Source of the DNA: an uncultured Roseburia sp.
Lineage (GTDB): Bacteria > Bacillota > Clostridia > Lachnospirales > Lachnospiraceae
Assembly (NCBI GenBank): GCA_905206195.1
Contig: CAJLGN010000047.1
Span: forward strand, 1-8,091
DNA length: 8,091 nucleotides
Reading direction: 5' to 3'
The notes under the pieces were generated by a model that was given only the letters and a program-made list of their open reading frames with translations, did no database searches and was not told the DNA's origin. Both the position numbers and the translations under genes were made by a program. Below, one piece after another: positions 1 to 6,377 of this stretch (position 1 is its first letter; each line of letters begins with the position of its first letter).

Positions 1-334
1 TCGGCAGACGCCAACACGAATGTCGCCCCGGCCAACAACATTCCCGACGGATGGGGTCATGCTGATCGACGACGCTGATGGTGCCGATCGGCTCGTCCAC
101 ACTGCCTTTTGGGACAATTGCCCACTGATAAAAATCGAGTTTTTCGTAGGACTGTATCCAGTCTTTGATTACATTTTCCGTTGTCGTCACATCTCGGTGG
201 GCAGACCACCTTAAAAATGTGGTCACCTTCTCATCGCTCATCCAGTTGCGAAATGCAGCTGGGATGTCGGTCTTTGCAAATCGTCTCAAAATCAATCGCT
301 CGGTTTCCAGCCGAACGGTTCCCAAGTGATTCAT
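1..334 (-). CDS. GNAT-family N-acetyltransferase, 5' part (RimJ/RimL-like)
   Basis: The gene reads leftward and leaves the window after about 111 codons, so the C-terminal part with the rest of the acetyl-CoA fold is not visible. The start at 334 is chosen because GAGGAG lies about 8 bases upstream; an earlier ATG in the same leader reaches a stop after three codons. The N-terminus reads VRLETERLILRRF, the typical first strand of RimJ/RimL-type acetyltransferases. Further on come a WMSDEKVTTFLRW segment and EPIGTISVV near residues 84-92, which matches the central beta strands of this family. Such enzymes move acetyl from acetyl-CoA to an amine; the substrate here is unknown. After about residue 96 the reading frame becomes Cys/Trp/Arg-rich and no longer resembles the family, so a frameshift near 53-56 is possible. 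The gene diverges from the spoIIIA operon. Family call is confident; intactness is not. Confidence 0.72.
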   Translation of the reverse strand, partial: MNHLGTVRLETERLILRRFAKTDIPAAFRNWMSDEKVTTFLRWSAHRDVTTTENVIKDWIQSYEKLDFYQWAIVPKGSVDEPIGTISVVDQHDPIRRECCWPGRHSCWRLP

Positions 335-380
335 AGATTCATCTCCTCTCATCCACGTGCCATGCACTCGGCTATTCCAA

Positions 381-430
381 TGGACATCCACTGATTTTTA
401 TATTATACCATGTCCACAATCGGACATCCA
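381..430 (-). promoter_or_regulatory. Repeated GGACAT/ATGTCC sites around the acetyltransferase promoter (possible operator)
   Basis: Three copies of one hexamer surround the minus-strand TATAAT box. ATGTCC at 410-415 and GGACAT at 422-427 form a perfect inverted repeat with a 6-bp spacer, placed just upstream of the -10. A further copy, TGGACATCCA at 381-390, matches CGGACATCCA at 421-430 in 9 of 10 bases and lies downstream of the -10. Sites on both sides of a -10 box are typical of a repressor operator, but no regulator gene is visible in this window and the binding protein is unknown. Confidence 0.4.
402..407 (-). promoter_or_regulatory. -10 element of acetyltransferase promoter
   Basis: On the minus strand the sequence TGGTATAAT gives a perfect TATAAT box with TGG just upstream. 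It lies about 68 bases before the acetyltransferase start. No good TTGACA-like -35 box is seen at 16-18 bp spacing (best is TGGATG at 17), so the promoter may rely on its -10 region or on an activator. Assigned from sequence only. Confidence 0.5.
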
Positions 431-434
431 GAAA

Positions 435-482
435 ATATAGCATTCATTTTCCAGTCATAAAAAATGAGACAAGTCATAAAAT
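435..482 (+). promoter_or_regulatory. Candidate sigma-E promoter(s) for the spoIIIA operon
   Basis: The spoIIIA operon of Bacillus is transcribed by sigma-E in the mother cell, with an ATA-type -35 and a CATAnnnT-type -10. Here CATAAAAT (475-482) fits the -10 form and has ATA (457-459) 15 bp upstream. A second CATA (456-459) has ATA (437-439) 16 bp upstream. The two CATA motifs sit in a near-direct repeat of AGTCATAAAA with a 20-bp period. Either could be the start signal, leaving a 60-90 base leader before spoIIIAA. Motifs are short and the region is AT-rich, so this is tentative. Confidence 0.35.
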
Positions 483-555
483 GAAACATGGTCAGAATGG
501 ACACGCAGCCTTGCGTGCATGCGGGAGCTGTGCCAAGTGTGAAAGGAAGGTTTGG

Positions 556-1569
556 ATGGAGCAGATAGAGAAAACGTGTATTCCATCGGTGGAGACTTCG
601 TCGGTAGAAAAAATTTTTCCCGTGGCAAAAATTTTTCCAATGCATATCCGGGAGGCGCTTGCGAAGACGATGTGGCAGGAGGGACTGGAGGAAATCCGGG
701 TGCGGGTGGGACAACCCGTGGAATTTTATTATGACACGGGGACACGATATCTCACGTGCGACGGTCGTGATGCGGATGTGTGTTACCGCGCGAGTGTGTT
801 GGACATTGCGGAGATGGTCAACTACATCAGCAACTATTCCCTCTATGCATATAAAGAGGAGCTGCGGCAGGGATACATCACCATCGAGGGCGGACATCGG
901 ATCGGGCTTGCGGGGAGCGCTGTGACAGAGCGCGGGAAAATGGTGGGGCTCGCGCAGATCTCCTTTTTAAATATACGGATTGCCCATCAAAAAAAGAATT
1001 GTGCGAGCGAAATCCTGCCGTATATCCGAAACGGGGAAAGCATACACAACACACTGTTCGTGTCGGAGCCGGGAGCCGGCAAGACGACATTTCTGCGGGA
1101 TGCCATCCGGCTGCTCTCCGAGGGGAGCGAAGGGCATCCGGGACTTAAGGTCTGCGTCGTGGACGAGCGCTCCGAGATTGCTGCGTGCCACCTCGGCGTG
1201 CCACAAAACGATATGGGACCGCGGACAGATGTACTTTGTGGATGCGGGAAGTCGGAGGGGATGCAGCTGCTCCTTCGCGCGATGTCGCCGCAGGTGCTCG
1301 CGGTGGACGAGTTGGGGGAGGAGCGGGATTTTCTCGCGGTGGAGCAGGCGGTCTTTTCTGGGAGCCGGGTGCTTGGAACCATCCATGCGGGCGATGTCCG
1401 GGAGCTTCGGGAGAAGCCGTATCTGCGGGGAGGGCTGGGAAAAGAAATGTTTGGCCGGTACATACAGATTGTGCGAGAACCAGGCGGTGCGCGCGGCGTA
1501 AAAGTCTATGATGCCAAGATGGAGATGCTGTGCGAGAGCGCGGTCGAGGATTGCTTGGGGAAGCGGTGA
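556..1569 (+). CDS. spoIIIAA: Stage III sporulation protein AA, secretion-type ATPase
   Basis: SpoIIIAA is the cytoplasmic ATPase of the SpoIIIA channel, related to type II/IV secretion ATPases, acting in the mother cell at the engulfed forespore. The 337-residue product (about 307 in B. subtilis) carries a P-loop SEPGAGKTT with Lys176, an invariant-looking VVDERSEIAACH segment, the RTDVL motif and a Walker B-like VLAVDELGE around Asp251/Glu252. LGTIHAG near the C-terminal part matches the His-containing region of these ATPases. The start at 556 is preferred because AAGGAAGG (543-550) lies 5 bases upstream; the frame is open back to an ATG at 481, but that one has no ribosome binding site and adds 25 non-family residues. 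Two KIFP motifs near residues 19-28 arise from an 18-bp-period DNA repeat. First gene of the operon; 33 bp separate it from spoIIIAB. Confidence 0.95.
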   Translation: MEQIEKTCIPSVETSSVEKIFPVAKIFPMHIREALAKTMWQEGLEEIRVRVGQPVEFYYDTGTRYLTCDGRDADVCYRASVLDIAEMVNYISNYSLYAYKEELRQGYITIEGGHRIGLAGSAVTERGKMVGLAQISFLNIRIAHQKKNCASEILPYIRNGESIHNTLFVSEPGAGKTTFLRDAIRLLSEGSEGHPGLKVCVVDERSEIAACHLGVPQNDMGPRTDVLCGCGKSEGMQLLLRAMSPQVLAVDELGEERDFLAVEQAVFSGSRVLGTIHAGDVRELREKPYLRGGLGKEMFGRYIQIVREPGGARGVKVYDAKMEMLCESAVEDCLGKR

Positions 1570-1602
1570 AAATGAGTCGGAAAGTGCAGGTGATTTTGAA
1601 TT

Positions 1603-2124
1603 ATGATATTAAAGGCATTGGGCAGCATTTTGGTGTTGGTCGCAGGTTTTGGAACAGCGTACAGTATAAGGAGGGATCTGGCGGCGCATTTGGCTCTGCT
1701 CTATGATCTGCGGAAGCTGTTCGTGGATATCTCCTACGCGGCGGCTGGCTCGATGCAGCCGGTGGAGATTTTGCTGGGGTGTTTTATCCGCACGGGGGAT
1801 GAGCGGCTTGACGCTGTGTGTAAGGAGGTTGCGGATCGTCTGATTGAGAAGCGGGAGGGGAGAGGGGAGGAAGTGTGGCGGTCTGTGTTCGCAGAACACC
1901 GGAAAGATTTGTATCTCACCGCGGAGGAGGCGGACATTGCAGAGGGAATGGGACAGGCGTTTTTTGGAAAAAGTGTGGAGGAGAACCGCAGGCATCTGGA
2001 ACTGTCTCTCGAGCGGCTTGATTTTTTGATTGGGACGGCGAGAGGCGAGCAGAAGGAAAAGCAGAAGGTGTATGGGGCCATCAGCGTCCTCGGCGGGGTG
2101 ATGCTGGTGATTTTGCTTGTGTGA
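1603..2124 (+). CDS. spoIIIAB: Stage III sporulation protein AB
   Basis: The 173-residue product has the usual length (about 171 in B. subtilis) and layout of SpoIIIAB. A hydrophobic N-terminal segment (residues 1-22) is followed by the family's Arg-Arg-x-Leu turn, an alpha-helical soluble part of about 130 residues, and a C-terminal membrane segment (about 156-173) ending GGVMLVILLV. In the family this protein resembles T2SS GspF-type components and contacts the SpoIIIAA ATPase at the mother-cell membrane. The start has AGGTGAT 8 bases upstream. The sequence EEVWRSVFAEH and the stretch near residues 105-117, ending in IAEGMGQAFFGKS, matches the conserved central helix region. It sits between spoIIIAA and spoIIIAC. 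Confidence 0.93.
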   Translation: MILKALGSILVLVAGFGTAYSIRRDLAAHLALLYDLRKLFVDISYAAAGSMQPVEILLGCFIRTGDERLDAVCKEVADRLIEKREGRGEEVWRSVFAEHRKDLYLTAEEADIAEGMGQAFFGKSVEENRRHLELSLERLDFLIGTARGEQKEKQKVYGAISVLGGVMLVILLV

Positions 2125-2155
2125 TAGGACAGAAAGAAAGGGAGTCGAAGAAGCG

Positions 2156-2350
2156 ATGAGTGTAAACCTGATTTTTAAGATTGCGGCGGTTGGGATTCTG
2201 GTGACGGTGATCAGCCAGGTGTTAAAGCACAGCGGCAGGGAGGAGCATGCCTTTCTGACAAGTCTGGCCGGGCTGATTATCGTCCTGTTCTGGATCGTGC
2301 CCTATATCCATCAGCTTTTTGAGACCATACAATCACTGTTTGCACTGTAG
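2156..2350 (+). CDS. spoIIIAC: Stage III sporulation protein AC, small membrane protein
   Basis: This is a 64-residue protein (68 in B. subtilis) made of two membrane helices, about residues 4-23 and 32-55, joined by a short charged loop KHSGREEHAF that is characteristic of SpoIIIAC. It is an inner membrane part of the SpoIIIA channel complex; its exact role is not settled. The start at 2156 gives MSVNLIFKIAAVG, which matches the family N-terminus. AAAGGGAG lies about 11 bases upstream, slightly long. The frame remains open a little further upstream, overlapping the spoIIIAB end, but that extension is not family-like. Ten bases separate it from spoIIIAD. Confidence 0.93.
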   Translation: MSVNLIFKIAAVGILVTVISQVLKHSGREEHAFLTSLAGLIIVLFWIVPYIHQLFETIQSLFAL

Positions 2351-2360
2351 GGGGAGTCGT

Positions 2361-2744
2361 ATGGATATCATAAGAATCGCAATTCTTGGGATCGCCGGGG
2401 TGCTCATCGCCCTGCCTTTTAAAAAGGAGCGGGGGGAGTACAGCACATTGATCGCCATCGGGGTGTGCATCTGCATTTTTGTTTATCTGTTGACCAAGGT
2501 GGAGACGCTTTTGGGGTTTGCGGGGCGGCTGGAAGGCATGATTATGATCGATGGGAGATATATTGGCCTGGTCGTCAAAATGGTTGGGATCACCTACGTG
2601 GCGGAATTTGCGACGAATATCTGCAAGGATGCAGGTTATGCGGTGATCGCGAACCAGATTGAAATTTTTGCAAAACTGTCGATTTTGGTAGTGAGCGTTC
2701 CGGTTTTGAATGCGTTTCTGGAGACGATAGGGAGTTTTTTATGA
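2361..2744 (+). CDS. spoIIIAD: Stage III sporulation protein AD
   Basis: The 127-residue product (about 133 in B. subtilis) has an N-terminal membrane helix (2-19), a basic loop, a second helix (about 28-47), an amphipathic middle, and the family signature around VKMVGITYVAEFATNICKD, followed by AGYAVIANQIE and a C-terminal hydrophobic segment (about 104-127). It is a membrane component of the SpoIIIA channel and shares similarity with SpoIIIAC. The start at 2361 follows GGGGGAG by about 4 bases; the frame is open further upstream but that part overlaps spoIIIAC. Its TGA stop overlaps the spoIIIAE start in an ATGA arrangement, suggesting translational coupling. Confidence 0.94.
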   Translation: MDIIRIAILGIAGVLIALPFKKERGEYSTLIAIGVCICIFVYLLTKVETLLGFAGRLEGMIMIDGRYIGLVVKMVGITYVAEFATNICKDAGYAVIANQIEIFAKLSILVVSVPVLNAFLETIGSFL

Positions 2745-3946
2745 AAAAAGTAAATTGGTTTGCGGTGGCGGTCTGCGCATTTTGTCTGCTGTTTGCACTG
2801 CTTGGCGGGCAGGATGTGCAGGCGGCGCAGAGGCAGAGGGAGCAAAAAGGGGGAACTTCATCTGAGGATTCAGTGAATTCCTATCTGGATATCTGGCTCG
2901 AAAAGCTGGACTTCACGGATTTGGACGCGCTTCTCGAGACGCAGATTTTTCAGGGGCGAGCGGAAAAATATCTTTTTTCCGATTTGGTCGGAGAGCTGCT
3001 CGCAGACGGAATCGGGGGATTCGATTACACCAGGATTTTTAAATGGGCGGGGGACGCGCTGTTTTTTGAACTTTCCGAGAACCGAAAGATTATGATTGAG
3101 GTCGTGTTTCTCGCGGTTGGCTTTGCGGTTCTTCGCAATTTTTCGGGGGCGTTTCGCTCCGCCTACATATCTGAGATTTGTTTTTTACTCGTCTATTGCA
3201 TCCTGGCGGTGATGCTGCTGGAGTCATTTTCCATGTACGGGACGATTGTGGAGGAGACGCTTGGATCCGGGGTGAATTTTATGAAGGCGCTGGTTCCAAC
3301 TTTTTGTATCAGCATGGTATTCTCGGCTGGGGTTGAGACATCAGCGGGGTTTTATCAGCTGGCGTTTCTTGTAATTTATTTGATTCAGTGGCTTTTTTTG
3401 AAGGTGCTTATGCCCGTCATCCACATCTATATCATTCTGGAATTGTTCAATCATTTTTTTGAGGATGAAAAATTTCAGAATCTCACGGAACTGTTGAAAA
3501 GCGCCGCAAATTGGGGGATGAAGACGGCGGGAATCCTCGTTTTGGGGCTGAATGTGGTACAGACCATCGTCTCTCCGGCGAAAGACCGTCTGGTCGGCGG
3601 GACGATCACAAGAGCGGCATCTTTTATACCGGGAGTCGGAACGGTTTTAAATGGGGTCGGGGAGTTGCTCCTTGGATCGGGTATACTGATTAAAAACTGT
3701 GTGGGGGCGGCTGCTCTCATTCTCCTCATCCTGCTGGGAGTGATGCCGGTGCTAAAACTGCTTGGAATGTCGCTTTTTTATAAGCTGGCGGCGATCGTGA
3801 TTGAGCCGATGTCGGACAGGCGGATCACGGGCTGTTTAAAGGGCATGGCGGAGGGTGGGGCCTTGTATCTAAAACTTGTGCTTTACTGTATCGCCCTTTT
3901 GTTTGTGACGGTTGCGCTCACGACGGCGGCGTCCGGTGTCGTGTGA
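2741..3946 (+). CDS. spoIIIAE: Stage III sporulation protein AE, polytopic membrane protein
   Basis: At 401 residues this matches SpoIIIAE (about 399 in B. subtilis). It has an N-terminal signal-like segment (about 6-29, ending VQAAQ), an extracytoplasmic part to about residue 115, then several membrane helices (roughly 117-135, 143-165, 177-198, 205-230, 258-277, 319-343 and 374-398). The family core near residues 278-322, including SFIPGVGTVLNGVGELLLG and LIKNCVG, is well preserved, as is VIEPMSDRRI near 353-362. The protein is thought to form part of the membrane conduit and shows permease-like character. The start overlaps the spoIIIAD stop by 4 bp. The gene is followed by a 31-bp gap with GGGGAG before spoIIIAF. 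Confidence 0.95.
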   Translation: MKKVNWFAVAVCAFCLLFALLGGQDVQAAQRQREQKGGTSSEDSVNSYLDIWLEKLDFTDLDALLETQIFQGRAEKYLFSDLVGELLADGIGGFDYTRIFKWAGDALFFELSENRKIMIEVVFLAVGFAVLRNFSGAFRSAYISEICFLLVYCILAVMLLESFSMYGTIVEETLGSGVNFMKALVPTFCISMVFSAGVETSAGFYQLAFLVIYLIQWLFLKVLMPVIHIYIILELFNHFFEDEKFQNLTELLKSAANWGMKTAGILVLGLNVVQTIVSPAKDRLVGGTITRAASFIPGVGTVLNGVGELLLGSGILIKNCVGAAALILLILLGVMPVLKLLGMSLFYKLAAIVIEPMSDRRITGCLKGMAEGGALYLKLVLYCIALLFVTVALTTAASGVV

Positions 3947-3977
3947 ACGGAAATGACGGTGTGTCAGGGGGAGCGAG

Positions 3978-4532
3978 ATGCTTGCGTATGTGAGAGGCTT
4001 TGTGGTTTTGTTTGTGCTTTTGGCACTGTTATTATATCTTCCTCCCGGTGGGAGCTACCAGAAATATATCCGATTTTTTGCGGAGTTGATCCTGGTGTTT
4101 GGGGTGCTCTCCCCGGTGCTGTCTATCGTCTGTGACAGCGAAAAGTTTTTGGAGTTGATTGCGTATGAAGAATTTGTGGGCGGACTTTCTGAGATGACGC
4201 GGGACATGGAGCGGATGGAATATCTCCACGCGGATTATTACAGACAGGAGTATGAGAATGCCATAGCGCTGGATGTGGAGGAGATTGTAAGGTCGCATGG
4301 GTTTGTGTCGCAGGAGACCAAAGTGGATATGAGCGGGAACTATGAGGTGGAGCGGATACAGCTGTGGGTTACGGGGGAAAAGGAGCAGCGGATTGTCATC
4401 AGGGAGGTCGGGCTCCGTGAGGAGGAGGGGGGAGAGCCGGATGCGGTCTATGCCGGGCTGAGACAGGATTTGTCCGCTTATTACAGGCTGGATGCGTCAC
4501 AGATCGAGATTCATGGTGCGGGAGCGGGATAG
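3978..4532 (+). CDS. spoIIIAF: Stage III sporulation protein AF
   Basis: The 184-residue product (about 206 in B. subtilis) begins with two membrane helices, about residues 7-23 and 30-50, separated by LPPGGSYQKYIRF, which matches the conserved family loop. The rest is a soluble, acidic domain that in SpoIIIAF adopts a ring-building fold like that of secretion ring proteins. Features include LHADYYRQEYENAIALDVEE and a C-terminal part ending LSAYYRLDASQIEIH. A GGGGAG site lies about 4 bases before the ATG. Eight bases separate the stop from spoIIIAG. No sign of damage. Confidence 0.92.
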   Translation: MLAYVRGFVVLFVLLALLLYLPPGGSYQKYIRFFAELILVFGVLSPVLSIVCDSEKFLELIAYEEFVGGLSEMTRDMERMEYLHADYYRQEYENAIALDVEEIVRSHGFVSQETKVDMSGNYEVERIQLWVTGEKEQRIVIREVGLREEEGGEPDAVYAGLRQDLSAYYRLDASQIEIHGAGAG

Positions 4533-4540
4533 GGGGAAAT

Positions 4541-5224
4541 ATGTTGCAGCAATGGAAGAAAATATTAGAAATTGGAAGATGGAAAGAGCGGAAGAAAAGT
4601 GACTGGGTGGTGCTGGCACTGGTGGGAGTTCTTCTGCTGGTTATTGCAGTGCCGTTTTCGGACGGGAAAAAAGAGGGTGGGCAGACGGACAATGGAGGGG
4701 CATTTGGAACCAGGACGCCGGTCAAGCGTACGGCAGACAGTGTTGGGGAGGAGCAGGGGCAAAGGAACGGCGGTCAGAGAGCTGGCGCAGGAAATAAAAA
4801 CATGTGCGGCGAAGGACAGGCGTACGCTGTGTATCTGGAGGAGAAATGGGAGGGAGTGCTCTCACAGATGGAGGGGGTGGGGCGCGTCAAGGTGATGGTG
4901 ACAGTTTCAGATGCGGGGGAGTCTGTGGTGGAAAAGGATGTGACGGCAGGCGGGACAGTCACTTCGGAGAGTGACGGCGCGGGTGGAAACAGGATGATCT
5001 CGGAGAACACGAAATCGGAGCAGACTGTGTACTTAGAGGGAGGGGGTGAATCTTATCCCTATATACAAAAGGAGAAGCTGCCGACTGTGGAGGGCGTTGT
5101 GGTGGTGGCGGAGGGAGGTGGAAACTCTGTAGTTATTTCTAATATTTCAGAATCTGTAAAGGCATTATTGCCGGTGGAGGCGCATAGAATTAAGGGAGTT
5201 AAGATGGGTTCCAAGGAGGAATAG
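4541..5224 (+). CDS. spoIIIAG: Stage III sporulation protein AG, channel ring protein
   Basis: SpoIIIAG (about 229 residues in B. subtilis, 227 here) forms a large oligomeric ring in the intermembrane space, facing the forespore. Visible are a short basic cytoplasmic N-terminus with WKERKKSDW, one membrane helix (about 22-40), a hydrophilic linker rich in Gly, Arg and Lys, and a ring-building domain starting near AYAVYLEEKWEGVLSQMEGV and VKVMVTVSDAGE. The C-terminal part GVVVVAEGGGNSVVISNI followed by VEAHRIKGVKM is the hallmark end of this family. GGGGGAAAT precedes the ATG directly. The stop lies 2 bases before the spoIIIAH start. Confidence 0.95.
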   Translation: MLQQWKKILEIGRWKERKKSDWVVLALVGVLLLVIAVPFSDGKKEGGQTDNGGAFGTRTPVKRTADSVGEEQGQRNGGQRAGAGNKNMCGEGQAYAVYLEEKWEGVLSQMEGVGRVKVMVTVSDAGESVVEKDVTAGGTVTSESDGAGGNRMISENTKSEQTVYLEGGGESYPYIQKEKLPTVEGVVVVAEGGGNSVVISNISESVKALLPVEAHRIKGVKMGSKEE

Positions 5225-5226
5225 AC

Positions 5227-5961
5227 GTGAAAAAAATATTTCGGAAGAATCAGCTGGTCATTACAGCGCTGGCACTTATGATTGCGGTAGCTGGATATTT
5301 CAGTTACATGAATAATAACATCGGGGACGAACAGCTCGCCGCACAGGTGAGCGCAGATGCCCTGGAGGACACATATGATATATCGGATGAAGATTCTCTA
5401 ATCGGTGAGGAGATATTTACGGACGAGGGGACGGGGGAGGAGCTCGCCCTTGTGGATGAGACAGCGGATGCGGCGGCAGCAAATGCGACAGATGTGACGG
5501 CGCAGAAGGCGGCTGCGGCGACGGACGGATCCGGTGCAGCCGGCGTGGATAATCCAGGGGAGGCAGTGCTCACAAGCACGACAATTGGAAATCTCGACTA
5601 TGCGGCGGAGATGAAGCTCAACCGGGAACAGATTCGGTCCAAGAATAAGGAGGCGCTGCTTGAGATTGTAAACAATACGGCACTCGAGGAGAATCTAAAG
5701 CAGGATGCGGTAAATAAGATGATTGCCATGACGGACATGACGGAGCGGGAGGCGGCTGCGGAGATGCTCCTCGAGGCCAAGGGGTTCACCGATGTGGTGG
5801 TGAGTATCACGGAGGAGAGCTGTGATGTTGTTTTGAATATGGGTGAGGTGACAGACGCAAAGCGCGCACAGGTGGAGGACATCGTCAAGCGCAAGACCAA
5901 CATAGCGGCGGATAAAATTGTGATCACACCGATTGTTGTCGGTGAGACGGGAACAGAATAG
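5227..5961 (+). CDS. spoIIIAH: Stage III sporulation protein AH, SpoIIQ partner ring protein
   Basis: SpoIIIAH is the mother-cell partner of forespore SpoIIQ; the two bind across the intermembrane space and the C-terminal domain is related to YscJ/FliF ring proteins. The 244-residue product (218 in B. subtilis) starts at GTG 5227, supported by AAGGAGGA (5213-5220) 6 bases upstream and inside spoIIIAG. It has one membrane helix (about 10-27), a long acidic and Ala-rich linker (about 30-120), and the family domain from YAAEMKLNREQIRSKNKEAL onward, with AMTDMTEREAAAEMLLEAKG and CDVVLNMGEVTDAKRAQVED. The linker is longer and more low-complexity than in B. subtilis. Its TAG stop is part of a downstream promoter -35 box. 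Confidence 0.95.
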   Translation: MKKIFRKNQLVITALALMIAVAGYFSYMNNNIGDEQLAAQVSADALEDTYDISDEDSLIGEEIFTDEGTGEELALVDETADAAAANATDVTAQKAAAATDGSGAAGVDNPGEAVLTSTTIGNLDYAAEMKLNREQIRSKNKEALLEIVNNTALEENLKQDAVNKMIAMTDMTEREAAAEMLLEAKGFTDVVVSITEESCDVVLNMGEVTDAKRAQVEDIVKRKTNIAADKIVITPIVVGETGTE

Positions 5962-5987
5962 ACAGAAGAGATGCTTTTTGCTATAAT
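5959..5987 (+). promoter_or_regulatory. Housekeeping-type promoter after spoIIIAH
   Basis: TAGACA (5959-5964) and TATAAT (5982-5987) are separated by exactly 17 bp, and TGC directly before TATAAT gives an extended -10. Five of six -35 bases and all six -10 bases match consensus. The -35 uses the spoIIIAH stop codon. Transcription would begin near 5994 and enter the cysteine-rich gene at 6025, giving a leader of about 30 bases. This would separate vegetative expression of the downstream genes from the sporulation operon. No intrinsic terminator is visible between spoIIIAH and this promoter. Confidence 0.7.
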
Positions 5988-6173
5988 TTTCTGTGAGAGC
6001 GATTTAGGCAGAAATGGAGTGCACATGAAGAATACATATCGTTTTTTTGTAAATAAGGACTGTGAATATTATCCCTGCCATGAAAGTGTGGAGGAGCTGA
6101 ATTGTCTGTTCTGCTACTGTCCGCTTTATGGGAGGGAGTATTGCCCGGGAGATCCGGAATATGTGGAAATAAA

Positions 6174-6193
6174 ACAGAATGCGACAGAATGCG
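6174..6193 (+). repeat. Exact 10-bp tandem duplication in cysteine-rich gene
   Basis: ACAGAATGCG occurs at 6174-6183 and again at 6184-6193 with no spacer. A 10-bp gain shifts the frame by one base. It lies in the stretch where the reading frame of the cysteine-rich gene is lost. Confidence 0.85.
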
Positions 6194-6221
6194 GCACCGG
6201 CGGGAACCCCGGGGCCGTTTT
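6192..6221 (+). terminator. GC-rich hairpin followed by TTTT, terminator-like
   Basis: Bases 6192-6198 pair with 6211-6217 and 6199-6202 with 6207-6210, giving about 9 GC pairs with two mismatches and a GGAA tetraloop, followed by TTTT (6218-6221). The stem is strong but the T tract is only four bases, so termination would be partial at best. It lies inside the broken cysteine-rich gene and may be accidental. Confidence 0.25.
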
Positions 6222-6377
6222 GCTACACAAAATGCATCTGGGTTATCTGCGGATGGCGTGCGGCGCGTGGCATCAGTTGTTAAGTCGTGTGAGCACTGTA
6301 CGTTTCCGCACGAGGTGGGGAATTATGATCTTATGATGCAGTTTCTGGCAAAGGAGTCTGGAGGATCCGGAAATGAG

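Larger units (their letters stand above)
6025..6377 (+). pseudogene. Frameshifted cysteine-rich small metal-binding domain protein
   Basis: The gene starts at ATG 6025 with GGAG (6016-6019) 5 bases upstream. The first part reads FFVNKDCEYYPCH and NCLFCYCPLY, the hallmark of a small Cys-rich putative metal-binding domain family common in Clostridia. The matching C-terminal half, SCEHCTFPHEVGNYDL, lies in another frame (about 6287-6334), so no single frame carries all the cysteines. The region between contains an exact 10-bp tandem copy (6174-6193), which accounts for one base of shift; one further base of gain is needed and I could not place it, though the CCCCGGGG run at 6207-6214 is a candidate. 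The second frame continues without a stop into the phosphoesterase gene through KESGGSGNE. Function of the intact family is not established. Domain call strong; the damage could in principle be assembly error. Confidence 0.72.

Noticed and set aside
20..214. Short plus-strand ORF at the left edge
   Set aside because: It is the antisense shadow of the acetyltransferase gene, which has a good start, ribosome binding site and family motifs.
481..555. N-terminal extension of SpoIIIAA from the ATG at 481
   Set aside because: No ribosome binding site precedes it, the residues are not family-like, and ATG 556 has a good AAGGAAGG. The 481 ATG also overlaps the candidate sigma-E -10 box.
403..897. 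Minus-strand ORF of 164 codons across the spoIIIA leader and start
   Set aside because: It is antisense to spoIIIAA, has no recognisable domain and no proper ribosome binding site.
6102..6377. A separate gene starting at 6102 in the shifted frame
   Set aside because: Its first part is out-of-frame sequence of the Cys-rich gene; only the later SCEHCTFPHE part is family-like, so it is a fragment of the same gene.
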